From contig JAYVYD010000091.1 in assembly GCA_043784605.1 (NCBI GenBank), forward strand, positions 1 to 9,001: a DNA stretch of 9,001 bases, given 5' to 3'. Made by a program: the position numbers and the translations under genes. A model generated the notes under the pieces. The model worked only from the letters and a program-made list of their open reading frames with translations, did not search any database and was not told where the DNA came from. Below, piece after piece: positions 1 to 6,827 of the stretch (the first letter of the stretch is position 1; every line of letters begins with the position of its first letter). The DNA is from JANYHY01 sp043784605. GTDB taxonomy: Bacteria; Myxococcota_A; Polyangia; Polyangiales; Polyangiaceae.

Positions 1-5
1 CGTAA

Positions 6-84
6 ACGTGAACGTGCCCGTGCACGTGGACAAGCGTGTGCGAGGTCGAGGGGGCCCGCAGATCGGGCACGGGCACGTTCACGT
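6..84. repeat. Inverted repeat made of degenerate hexamers
   Basis: The arm ACGTGAACGTGCCCGTGC at 6-23 is perfectly reverse-complemented at 67-84, giving an 18-bp inverted repeat around a 43-base spacer. Each arm is itself a loose tandem array of a CGTGNN hexamer (about five units from base 1 to 30, and GNNCAC units from about 65 to 90). It lies upstream of the gene at 138. It could form a cruciform or an RNA hairpin, or act as a cluster of CACGTG-like protein sites. The left end may continue outside the window. No function is assigned. Confidence 0.8.
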
Positions 85-102
85 GCACGTTTGCGGAAGA
101 GA

Positions 103-131
103 TTGACAAGCACGGCTGAGCTATCGAAACT
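103..131 (+). promoter_or_regulatory. Possible sigma-70-type promoter for the gene at 138
   Basis: A perfect TTGACA at 103-108 is followed after 17 bases by GAAACT (126-131), a poor -10 match. A start site about seven bases further on would fall at or next to the ATG at 138. No Shine-Dalgarno sequence is visible before that ATG, so the transcript could be leaderless or nearly so. The -35 box is convincing as a string, but the -10 box is weak. Confidence 0.35.
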
Positions 132-137
132 GCCGTG

Positions 138-899
138 ATGGCTACCAAGAAAAAGACCGTTCGAAGCGCCAAGACTGACTACGTCCTCGACGACGCGAGA
201 CACCTGAGCCGCGTCGCGCGCAAGCACGTCAAGGAGTTCGCGGCAGCGGACAAGGGCAAGAAGAAGGTCCGCGTGAGCGCGGCCTTGCTCAACGCGCTCG
301 ACTCGAAGATCAACGCAGTGGGCAAGGCCTCGGCCGCCGTCGCATCGACCAGGACGCACAAGGAGCACGCGACCGCGAGCGAAGTGAAGGCCCGCGCACC
401 GCTCGCCGAAGCGCTCATCGAGATCCGCGATGACGTGGCGACCATTCATGACGACAACAAGGCCGTGCGGCGTGCGTTCGGCGTGGGCGCCCGCATCGAC
501 AAGTCGTCGACACCGATCTTGCTCAAGCTCGCGAGCGACATCCTCTATGTGGTGGAGAGCGACAAGCCCCTCGCAGCGGCAGCGAAGGAGGCCGGCATCG
601 ACGCGACCCGCATCAAGCAGCTGCGCAAGGCACACGATGCGCTCGCGAATGCTCAGTCGGACCAAGTCTCCGCGATCGCGGACTCCCGCCTCGACGGCGT
701 CGACAAGCGAGAGTTCACACGCGCGATCCAGAAGGATGTGACCTTCATCCACAAGGTGGCGGCGATCGTCTTTCGCAAGAGCCCGAAGACCATGAAGGAG
801 TTCGCGAGCACCCTGCCAAAGCACAAGGTGAGGGCCCGCGCCAAGGCTGGCACCCCGACGAAGGCCGCGGCTTCTTCTGCAAAGCCGCCGAGCGCTTAG
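138..899 (+). CDS. Lys/Ala-rich helical protein of unknown function
   Basis: This is a 253-residue protein starting at ATG 138. A GTG immediately upstream at 135 is in frame but adds only one residue. I do not recognise the family. The sequence is almost entirely predicted helix with many Ala, Lys, Arg and Asp residues, has no signal peptide or membrane segment, and is probably cytoplasmic. Residues 3-6 and 40-43 are Lys clusters. Residues 145-170 (AAAKEAGIDATRIKQLRKAH) resemble a helix-turn-helix or other short helical bundle, but this is not enough to call DNA binding. The C-terminus (about 227-253) is a low-complexity basic Lys/Ala/Pro tail like those of nucleoid-associated proteins. Codon use is typical of a high-GC genome, with C or G at most third positions, which supports this frame. 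It stands alone on its strand and converges on the broken propeller gene. Being real is likely; function is unknown. Confidence 0.75.
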   Translation: MATKKKTVRSAKTDYVLDDARHLSRVARKHVKEFAAADKGKKKVRVSAALLNALDSKINAVGKASAAVASTRTHKEHATASEVKARAPLAEALIEIRDDVATIHDDNKAVRRAFGVGARIDKSSTPILLKLASDILYVVESDKPLAAAAKEAGIDATRIKQLRKAHDALANAQSDQVSAIADSRLDGVDKREFTRAIQKDVTFIHKVAAIVFRKSPKTMKEFASTLPKHKVRARAKAGTPTKAAASSAKPPSA

Positions 900-913
900 G
901 CAGAGCCTACGGA

Positions 914-1186
914 GTGCCCGCCAGACACTGCGGACTGCTCGCCAGACACTGCGGACTGCTCGCCAGACACTGCGAAGTGCCCGCCAGACACTGCGGACTG
1001 CCCGCCAGATACTGCGAAGTGCCCGCCAAAGTCTGCGGAGTGCCTGCCAGACGCCACGGAGTGCTTGCCAAACACTGCGAACTACCCGCCAAGTACTGTA
1101 AAATAGCTGCCAGACACTGCGGAGTGCCTGCCAGACACTGCGGAATACCCGCCAAAGTCTGCGGAGTGCCTGCCACACGCCACGGA
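914..1186. repeat. Thirteen-copy 21-bp tandem repeat array
   Basis: Thirteen contiguous units of exactly 21 bases run from 914 to 1186 without an indel. The conserved core is CCGCCAGACACTGCGGA, followed by a variable GTG, CTG, ATA or CTA. A partial unit (CCTACGGA) precedes the first. Units differ by point changes only: for example unit 6 (1019) and unit 12 (1145) carry CCAAAGTCTGCGGA, and units 7 (1040) and 13 (1166) carry GCCACGGA. The array fills the space between the stop of the plus gene (899) and the stop of the converging pseudogene (1193). Both strands stay open across it in one frame: a Cys-containing PARHCGL heptad on plus and a CLAGTPQ heptad on minus. I regard neither as a demonstrated protein, because no ribosome binding site is visible and no other coding signal is present. 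Confidence 0.92.
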
Positions 1187-1192
1187 GTTTGG

Positions 1193-2489
1193 CTAGAGGA
1201 ACGAGCCTGGCCAATGCGGCAGCGCTGGCATACCTGGCGGCCACTTCGCGTCGAAGCGGGCCACGGTCATCGAGGTGCCTGCGGGGACAAGGTAGAAAAA
1301 GCGCCCGTCGAACACCGCTCCCGCGAAGCCCCTCGCATTCTTGTCCAAGCTCTTCGTCTCGAACGTGGACCAGGATTCGGGAGCGTCGAAGCTCGCTAGG
1401 GTGTCCTAGCGAGCGAGGACGGCGTCGAACGAGCACTGTTCCCCAACTCGCGCGACGTTGTTCGGAACGAAGTAAGTGTAGCGACCGTCGAAGCCAGCTC
1501 CGTAAAAGCCCATCGCGAGCGGAGCGAGCTGTGGGACCGCGAACGTCGACCAGGAGCTCCGCGTGCGGAAATCGGTAGACGTATCGTATCGCGCCGCCAT
1601 ACCGCCGTGCGGAACGAGATAGACGTACTTCCCGTCGAACGCCCCTCCGCAGAACCATTGACCCCCGGGTCGAGCAAGGTCGCGTCGAAGCTCACCCATG
1701 ACAGAGCATCGGTAAAAGCGGCCCGCGTGTCCTAGCGGCGCACGAGGCTCTGACCGAAGGTTCGGTTGTTGGTGCCGCTCGGCAGGAGATACAGGTATCG
1801 ACCGTCGAAGACACCACCGCAGTAGCCGCTCCAGCCGTTGCCGTCGTTGTAGGTGGACCAAAAAGAGGCGCCGTCGAATGGCCTCTGCGTGTCGTAGCGG
1901 GTGACGAGCGGCGTTCCGGCGCCCGAGGGCGAGCAGTTGACGAGCGGGAGGTAATAAACGTAGCGACCATCGAACGTCGCACCGACGAAGCACACCTGTC
2001 CTACGGGGCGAGTCTTGGTGTCGAACTGAGACCACGAGGCCCGCGAATCGAACGCGCTATGCGTGTCGAAGCGCACGGCGACTCCCTGGTAGCTGGGGGC
2101 AAAGTACACATAGCGACCATCGAACGTGGCGCCGGCCAAGAAAGTCACGTCCGCGTTAAAGTCGTGAGATCGAAGCGCGACCAAGACTTCGTGTCATTGA
2201 GCGTCGCCAGCGTGTCGTAACGGGCGACCGTTCCGCGGGGTCCATTGTTGCCAAAGTGAGGAACGAAGTAGGCGTAGCGCCCGTCGAACACCCCTCCGAG
2301 GTAGCCAGCTGATTGCAGGTCGAAGAGTGACCACGCGTCGCGTGAGGTCAAAGCCTGAAAGCCAGCGACGCACGCATCGCCGCCCGCATCTGGGAAACTG
2401 CCATCCTGTCCCATCGGTACCGAGCTCGCTTCACCGCACGCGAGGGCGACAGCAAGTGAGACCGGCCACGCTATCTTCGACCGGAACAC
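1193..2489 (-). pseudogene. Broken lipoprotein with seven FDGRYVYFVP repeats (propeller-like)
   Basis: Three reading frames join into one protein of about 432 residues. It starts at GTG 2489 (an in-frame TAA lies just upstream) with a signal sequence ending in VALAC, a plausible lipobox with Cys18. Seven repeats follow, each with a GG/GA-x-FDGR-YxYFVP strand motif and then a RYDTxxxFDxxxSWSxFD motif, and the frame ends at a TAG at 1193-1195. Seven such units suggest a seven-bladed beta-propeller exposed on the envelope. Four lesions break it. A missing base in a T run at 2158-2160 and a missing base in a G run at 1662-1666 shift the frame; adding one base at each restores the repeat pattern. 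TAG codons at 1732-1734 and 1406-1408 each replace the Tyr of RYDT. The same frame continues with clear repeat homology after each stop. Frames and lesions are seen directly. Loss of function is inferred, and sequencing error at the two homopolymers cannot be excluded. Confidence 0.82.
1391..1414. repeat. Perfect 10-bp hairpin containing an amber codon
   Basis: On the minus strand the arm GCTCGCTAGG is perfectly complementary to CCTAGCGAGC across a four-base ACAC loop. The TAG that interrupts the propeller gene at 1406-1408 lies inside this stem. If the ancestral codon was TAC, as in the homologous repeats, the stem would have had one mismatch at base 1406 paired with base 1399. Confidence 0.8.
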
Positions 2490-2511
2490 CCGGTGAGCTT
2501 AGCCGTGCATG

Positions 2512-2542
2512 CGCGCGCGCGTTCGACGTCGCAGCGCGCGCG
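2512..2542 (-). terminator. GC-rich hairpin after the lipoprotein stop
   Basis: Alternating GC arms at 2512-2520 and 2534-2542 pair over 9 bp with a 13-base loop that itself contains CGACGTCG. The hairpin starts one base past the TGA of the five-gene minus-strand run and precedes the start of the broken propeller gene at 2489. It has no T tract, so it is not a classical intrinsic terminator. It could end or attenuate transcription or protect the mRNA 3' end. Confidence 0.45.
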
Positions 2543-4006
2543 TCAGTTGTCGCAGGTCGAAGCGAACACGTGCACGTTCGCGCCGCTGACTTGGTCGGGC
2601 GTCAACACGTACCCGAAGCCATTGCTCGCGGCGGCGCCGAGCTCGCTGGGGTGGAACGGCAAGACGAACTTGCGGTTCATCGTGATGGCGGGAGACGCGC
2701 CTTCGCGGTTGGCGATCTGCACGCTTGATTGAGCGAGGTTCGAGTTCGGCGCGCTCACGACCAAGACGTGCTTCTGATCGATCACCGCGAGAGGACCCGG
2801 GAAGTCTCCGCCGACACCGGGCTGCGGGCCGTAGGCCTCTACGTCGACGCGCGCGGTGCCGTCGAACGTGTTCGCCATCTGATCGGAGAGGACCCAAGCG
2901 ACGCGCACCGCGGCGGTATTGCCGCCGCCTGCGTCGTTGAGGACGAGGCCGTTGCCGGTCCACACGAGGCTGCCGTCAGAGCCGTGCGCGACGTAGAACG
3001 GACCGGAGACATTCCCGAGCGTGGAGGTGATGTCCTGGTTGCCGGCGTTCTGCGCGCCGCCGCTCGCGGCGTTGTTCTCGATGCTAAAGTTGTTCTGGTA
3101 CTGGCCGACGTTGACGAACGTCACAATGCGCGTGCCGCTGCCGCCGACGGGCGCCGCGTTCTGCGGAATGCCTGCGAGCGGGAAGAACTGGATGGCGTCG
3201 AGGTCCTTGAACGGCGCCGCGACGTGGGCCACGGGGAAGGACTTCGCGCTGTCTGCGCGCACGAGGTAGATGCCGCCTTTGCTGTCCGGATAGACCGCGT
3301 CGATCGAGGGCACCTGAAGAGTGTTGAACACGGCCTGCGCGGTGATCGTCTTGATGGTGGGATCGGTAGGTGCGTCCACCCAGCCCATCGGCACTTTGTA
3401 GTCTGGGCCGCTGCCGCCGACCGAGCCGACGAAGTAGACGCGCGTGCCGCTCGAGACGACGAACGCGGGGAAGAACGGCAAGCCGCCGACCTGAACGACG
3501 TCGCTCCCGTTGTCCGTGGGATCGGCGACCGAGCGCGCGACGACACCGTTGGTGGTACCGACGAACACGAACGGATACTGAGCCGCGAAGCACTTGCGGG
3601 CGCCCGCGCCGCCGCCGCCACAGCCGATGCTGCCCGTGGCGATGTGGAAGTTGCCTGCGTGAAACGTGTACTTGGTGGGGACCGAGCACGTCTTCGTGTT
3701 GTTGTCGCAGACCGACGCCTGACACGTCATCGGTGTCGCGCAGATCGTGTACGCGCACATGCGGCGGGTCGTGTCGCACTTGCCGGTGAGGCACGCGTTG
3801 GCGGGCTTGCAGTCGTTGTCCACGTTGCACTGCACGGGGTTGCCGCCCTCGGGGACCGGCCCGATGTCCGGGAGAGTGATGACGTCTCCCGCGGAGCCGT
3901 CCGTGCCGTTGATCTTCGCTTCGTCCAGACCGAGCGAGCACGCGGAGAACGCAGTCGCGGCGCCGGTGAGGGTCGCGGCGAGCATCATGACGGTTCGAGC
4001 GCGCAT
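2543..4006 (-). CDS. Cys-rich envelope lipoprotein
   Basis: This is a 487-residue protein. The ATG at 4006 is chosen because it follows an AGGGGG ribosome binding site at 8-base spacing and opens a signal sequence (MRARTVMMLA...); the frame continues upstream but is out-of-frame coding of the neighbouring gene. The signal ends in AFSAC, a lipobox-like site with Cys23. Residues 60-107 form a compact module with nine cysteines spaced 5-7 apart, resembling the small disulphide-rich modules common in myxobacterial surface proteins. A glycine-rich stretch (about 128-136) precedes a beta-rich region of roughly 350 residues with repeated strand patterns (FVFVGT, RVYFVGS, GIYLVR), which could be a propeller-like fold. 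Cys485 lies three residues from the end. The start overlaps the stop of the gene before it (TGATG), so translation is probably coupled. Specific function is unknown; probably a sensor or structural partner of the PEGA/TPR protein. Confidence 0.85.
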   Translation of the reverse strand: MRARTVMMLAATLTGAATAFSACSLGLDEAKINGTDGSAGDVITLPDIGPVPEGGNPVQCNVDNDCKPANACLTGKCDTTRRMCAYTICATPMTCQASVCDNNTKTCSVPTKYTFHAGNFHIATGSIGCGGGGAGARKCFAAQYPFVFVGTTNGVVARSVADPTDNGSDVVQVGGLPFFPAFVVSSGTRVYFVGSVGGSGPDYKVPMGWVDAPTDPTIKTITAQAVFNTLQVPSIDAVYPDSKGGIYLVRADSAKSFPVAHVAAPFKDLDAIQFFPLAGIPQNAAPVGGSGTRIVTFVNVGQYQNNFSIENNAASGGAQNAGNQDITSTLGNVSGPFYVAHGSDGSLVWTGNGLVLNDAGGGNTAAVRVAWVLSDQMANTFDGTARVDVEAYGPQPGVGGDFPGPLAVIDQKHVLVVSAPNSNLAQSSVQIANREGASPAITMNRKFVLPFHPSELGAAASNGFGYVLTPDQVSGANVHVFASTCDN

Positions 4007-5016
4007 CAGAATGACCCCCTGAACATGGCGCCGCCGAGCGTGGGGACCAACGAGAGAGAGAGAGAGGGTTCCTTTGGCGGTGTCTCGTGATCGTCGGGCT
4101 TGCCGCTCGGCGCATCCGGCTTGACCTCGGGCGCGGCGTCGGAAGCTGTAGAGGACTTGGACTCTGGCAAGAGCACGAGCACGATTCCTCCCGCGACGAA
4201 GACGCCGCCGGAGATGAACGCGATGGTGGTCCACGTCGCCAATGCGTTGGCGTGATCGAAGGCTCGCCGAGTGGGCCCCGCGTTGTAGGCGTCTCCCGCA
4301 TCGTTCGCGTTGAGGCCCAAGACGACGCCGCTCGCGAGGCCCATCACGCCGAGACCGATCGCCGTGAACCCGATCGCCTTCTTTACCGACACGCGGGGCG
4401 GCCCCTCTACCTCGATGGTGACCGGCTTGGGCGCCTCCACCTTGGGTGCCTCCACCTTGGGTGCCTCTACCTTGGGCGTGACATCGAGGCTCTCGGCGAG
4501 GCCGAGATCGAGCGTCACGTCGCGCTTTTGCATCTCGCCCTTGCTCGCGCGCACGACGAGTACGTGCGTGCCGGGCGCGGCGTGTAGTCGCGCGGGAACC
4601 GTGGTGGTGGTGAGCGAGTCGAGCTGCACCTTGAAGCCCTCGGGGCCGGTGACGACGAGCGTGCCGAGCGTCTTCTCGAGAGAAGCGACGCGCTCCTTGG
4701 CGGTCACGGTCTGCTGAGGCGTGAGGCCCGAGACGTCGAGCGCACGTGAGTACGCGTCGGCGGCGCGCTCGGGCGCGTTCGACTGCTCCCAGGCTTGCGC
4801 GGCGGCGTAGAGGACGACCGCGTTCGCTTTGTAAGCGGCAGCGGCCTCGAACGCGAGCGCGGCCTCGTTGAAGCGTCGCGCCTGGTAAGCCTGCGTGCCG
4901 GCTTGATACTGCTTCTTGGCGTCTGCGGCGCCGGAGTCGTCGTCTTGCGCGCGCGCGGAGTGAGCGAGGGTGGAGCAGGCGACGAGGGTCGCGAGCACAC
5001 AGAGCGATTTTCTCAT
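4006..5016 (-). CDS. TPR and PEGA-domain envelope protein
   Basis: This is a 336-residue protein. ATG 5016 is chosen because it opens a signal sequence (MRKSLCVLATLVAC...) one base after the kinase stop; 13 further upstream codons are open but lie in the kinase gene. Cleavage could follow ARA at residue 23, or LVAC at Cys14 could be a lipobox. Residues 33-97 look like TPR helices (YQAGTQAYQARRFNEAALAF, then AAAQAWEQSNAPERAADAYS). Residues 117-172 resemble a PEGA domain (LVVTGPEGFKVQLD ... HAAPGTHVLVVRA). Residues 180-197 are three PKVEA repeats, a Pro-rich linker. Two hydrophobic segments (about 214-236 and 261-283) could span a membrane, and the tail from 286 is Pro/Asp-rich and ends in FRGSF. 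TPR plus PEGA proteins of this kind often sit beside Ser/Thr kinases in myxobacteria. They are generally taken as envelope-associated scaffolds; the ligand or partner is unknown. Confidence 0.85.
   Translation of the reverse strand: MRKSLCVLATLVACSTLAHSARAQDDDSGAADAKKQYQAGTQAYQARRFNEAALAFEAAAAYKANAVVLYAAAQAWEQSNAPERAADAYSRALDVSGLTPQQTVTAKERVASLEKTLGTLVVTGPEGFKVQLDSLTTTTVPARLHAAPGTHVLVVRASKGEMQKRDVTLDLGLAESLDVTPKVEAPKVEAPKVEAPKPVTIEVEGPPRVSVKKAIGFTAIGLGVMGLASGVVLGLNANDAGDAYNAGPTRRAFDHANALATWTTIAFISGGVFVAGGIVLVLLPESKSSTASDAAPEVKPDAPSGKPDDHETPPKEPSLSLSLVPTLGGAMFRGSF
4015..4020 (-). promoter_or_regulatory. Ribosome binding site of the Cys-rich lipoprotein gene
   Basis: AGGGGG on the minus strand lies 8 bases before the ATG at 4006, inside the final codons of the TPR/PEGA gene. 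It decides the lipoprotein start and fits translational coupling through the TGATG overlap. Confidence 0.6.
4052..4066. repeat. GA/CT dinucleotide tract in the TPR/PEGA gene
   Basis: Fifteen bases of alternating GA (CT on the coding strand) encode the SLSLSL run near residue 318-323 of the TPR/PEGA protein, about 15 codons before its stop. Slippage by one unit would change the C-terminus and shift the frame that leads into the coupled lipoprotein start. Confidence 0.85.
4430..4474. repeat. Three 15-bp units encoding PKVEA
   Basis: Three consecutive 15-base units, nearly identical at the DNA level (consensus GGTGCCTCCACCTTG on the plus strand), encode the PKVEA repeats of the TPR/PEGA protein linker. 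Unit loss or gain would stay in frame and only change linker length. Confidence 0.9.
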
Positions 5017-5017
5017 T

Positions 5018-6766
5018 TTATTTGCCGTAAGGATTCGTCGGTAGAACAGGAGCACGACCTGTTCCGACGGGCACGGTCAGACCCGGGCTCGCCTTGATGG
5101 TGCTGGCCGAGGGAGCGGCCGTCGTGGCAGCAGAAGTCGGTGAGAGCGTGACATTGACCGTAGCCGGGGAGCTGTCGTCGATCGCGAGCGTGTCTTCGTT
5201 GTAGCCCGGTGCCTGCACAGTCACGGCGACCGACGTGCCCTTCGCAGGGCGCGACACGCTGTGAGTCAAGACCATGGTGCCATCCACGACGAGCACTGCG
5301 CTCGTGGGGATGACGTTGATGAGGACGGGCGGTCGAGCGTCGAACGCAGGCGCCGTGGGACCTGGCTTGTTCGACGGCGCGGCGGTCGTGACGCTCGCCA
5401 ACGCGGACTTTGCGGGCGCGGGTTGATCACGGCCGCGCATGAACAACCACCCGCCCAGCGCGAGGCCGCCCGTGAGCACGACTCCGACGGCGACGGCGAG
5501 CAAGTACTTCAGCGTCGAGCCGCCGTTACTCGTTGGCGCGCCGGACGACGGAACGATCGGGAGAGGCACGGGCTGCTGCATCGAGCCGGAGCCGGGATGC
5601 TGCTGCTGGGCGCCGATTCCCTGCACCATGACGCCGCTCTGCACGGACGGCGTGCCGCCGAACGGAGCTGGGAGGCTGTGGGCGCCGCTCGCGCTGATGT
5701 CTTCGGCGACTGGCGCGTTGAGCGCGGCCTTGATCTTCGCTCGCCGCTTCTCCAGCTGCGGGCCGACGCGCTGCTGCACGAGCGCGGAGATGTGCGACTG
5801 CGTGACCACCGAGCCGCTGCGGCCCAAGAACTCCTGGATCGCGATGCTCATGCGCTCGGACGTTGCGTAGCGCTTGCCCGGATCACGCGTGAGCGCGCGG
5901 GCGATGATCTGCTCCAGCTCCGCCGGGTAACCGCGGACGAGTCGCATCGGCGAGACGAAGTCTCCCGTCAGGATGGAGTGCATCACGGCGGCGTCGCCAT
6001 CGCCGCTGAACGGCTTGCGACCGGTGCTCGCCTCGTACAACACGACGCCGAGCGACCAGATGTCGCTGCGTCGATCGACCGCGCGACCCTCGACCTGCTC
6101 GGGCGCCATGTACGCCATCTTGCCCTTGATCTGGCCTGCGGCGGTGGCGGTCATCTGTCCGAGCGCTTTGGCGACGCCGAAGTCGGCGACCTTCACGCTG
6201 CCCTCGGCGCTGAGCAGGATGTTGTGCGGCGACACGTCGCGGTGAACGACGCCGAGCTGCTGGCCGTCTTCGTCCTGGAGGTTGTGCGCGGCGTGCAAGC
6301 CCATCGCCGCGTCGGAGATGATGCGGGCGGCGAGGTGCGGGTGAATGGGCTCGATCTTCGTGCTCTCGCGCGCGCTGATCGCGGGGGCCGCACCCAGACT
6401 CGAGCGCAGCACGGTGACGAAGGACTCGCCGTTCACCCACTCCATCGCGAGGTACAGCACCTTGCCTTCCTCGCCCAGCTCGTAGATCTCGCACACGTTC
6501 GGGTGATGCACTCCGGCCGCGATGCGTGCCTCGTCGAGGAACATGCGCTCGAACTCCGGCTCCTCCGCGAGGTGCGGGAGGATCGTCTTGATCGCGACCG
6601 TCTTGGAGAAGCCACGCTGCCCATGGAGGCGCGCTGCCCAGACGCGCGCCATGCCGCCTTTGGCGATGGGGACGAGCAGCTCGTAGCGACCGAGCCTCGT
6701 GCCTCGGCGAAGCGCGTCTCGCGGTGCGTCGTCGATCAGGTCTTCCGGCGCGAGCTGCTCCACCAT
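5018..6766 (-). CDS. Transmembrane Ser/Thr protein kinase with PEGA-like C-terminus
   Basis: This is a 582-residue Hanks-type kinase. ATG 6766 is preferred because the upstream 36 codons run through a palindrome and a promoter-like stretch. The kinase domain is at about 28-315. Motifs are a glycine loop IAKGGMARVW (34-43), VAIK with Lys60, Glu79 in helix C, HRDVSPHN at 175-182, DFG at 195-197, APE at 221-223 and DIWSLG at 235-240. All key catalytic residues are present. The usual Lys of HRDxKxxN is Ser179, a variant frequent in myxobacterial kinases. A Pro/Gln/Ser-rich linker leads to one membrane helix (about 418-443), then a Pro/Ala spacer and a PEGA-like beta domain (about 480-542) outside the cytoplasm. 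The kinase would phosphorylate cytoplasmic targets in response to an envelope cue. It is followed after one base by the TPR/PEGA gene, so the two are surely co-transcribed. Its substrate is unknown; the sigma or anti-sigma factor next door is a candidate. Confidence 0.95.
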   Translation of the reverse strand: MVEQLAPEDLIDDAPRDALRRGTRLGRYELLVPIAKGGMARVWAARLHGQRGFSKTVAIKTILPHLAEEPEFERMFLDEARIAAGVHHPNVCEIYELGEEGKVLYLAMEWVNGESFVTVLRSSLGAAPAISARESTKIEPIHPHLAARIISDAAMGLHAAHNLQDEDGQQLGVVHRDVSPHNILLSAEGSVKVADFGVAKALGQMTATAAGQIKGKMAYMAPEQVEGRAVDRRSDIWSLGVVLYEASTGRKPFSGDGDAAVMHSILTGDFVSPMRLVRGYPAELEQIIARALTRDPGKRYATSERMSIAIQEFLGRSGSVVTQSHISALVQQRVGPQLEKRRAKIKAALNAPVAEDISASGAHSLPAPFGGTPSVQSGVMVQGIGAQQQHPGSGSMQQPVPLPIVPSSGAPTSNGGSTLKYLLAVAVGVVLTGGLALGGWLFMRGRDQPAPAKSALASVTTAAPSNKPGPTAPAFDARPPVLINVIPTSAVLVVDGTMVLTHSVSRPAKGTSVAVTVQAPGYNEDTLAIDDSSPATVNVTLSPTSAATTAAPSASTIKASPGLTVPVGTGRAPVLPTNPYGK

Positions 6767-6776
6767 TTGAGCTTGA

Positions 6777-6805
6777 ATCTTACACGTTGGGCAACGGATT
6801 GTCCT
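6777..6805 (-). promoter_or_regulatory. Possible internal promoter for the kinase gene
   Basis: On the minus strand AGGACA (6800-6805) and TAAGAT (6777-6782) are separated by exactly 17 bases, each matching four of six consensus positions. The expected start would be only a few bases before ATG 6766, which fits the lack of a Shine-Dalgarno sequence there. The palindrome at 6828-6851 lies 22 bases upstream of the -35 box. Matches of this quality occur by chance, so this is tentative. Confidence 0.3.
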
Positions 6806-6827
6806 GCCTTGAAGCAGTCTCGCAAGA

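Noticed and set aside
914..1186. CRISPR array
   Set aside because: Units are directly contiguous 21-mers with no unique spacers, and no cas genes are present.
914..1399. Plus-strand Cys-rich 161-residue frame through the repeat array
   Set aside because: Half is the 21-bp repeat and the other half is antisense to the propeller pseudogene, and there is no ribosome binding site. Kept only as a low-interest finding.
2729..4090. Long plus-strand open frame (453 codons) opposite the Cys-rich lipoprotein gene
   Set aside because: It is antisense to a gene with a clear signal peptide, ribosome site and operon overlap. The translation is Arg/Ala/Asp-rich with no domain, as expected for the complement of a high-GC gene.
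4006..4234. N-terminal extension of the Cys-rich lipoprotein (76 extra codons)
   Set aside because: The extension is Arg-rich out-of-frame reading of the preceding gene. The ATG at 4006 has a ribosome site and begins a proper signal sequence.
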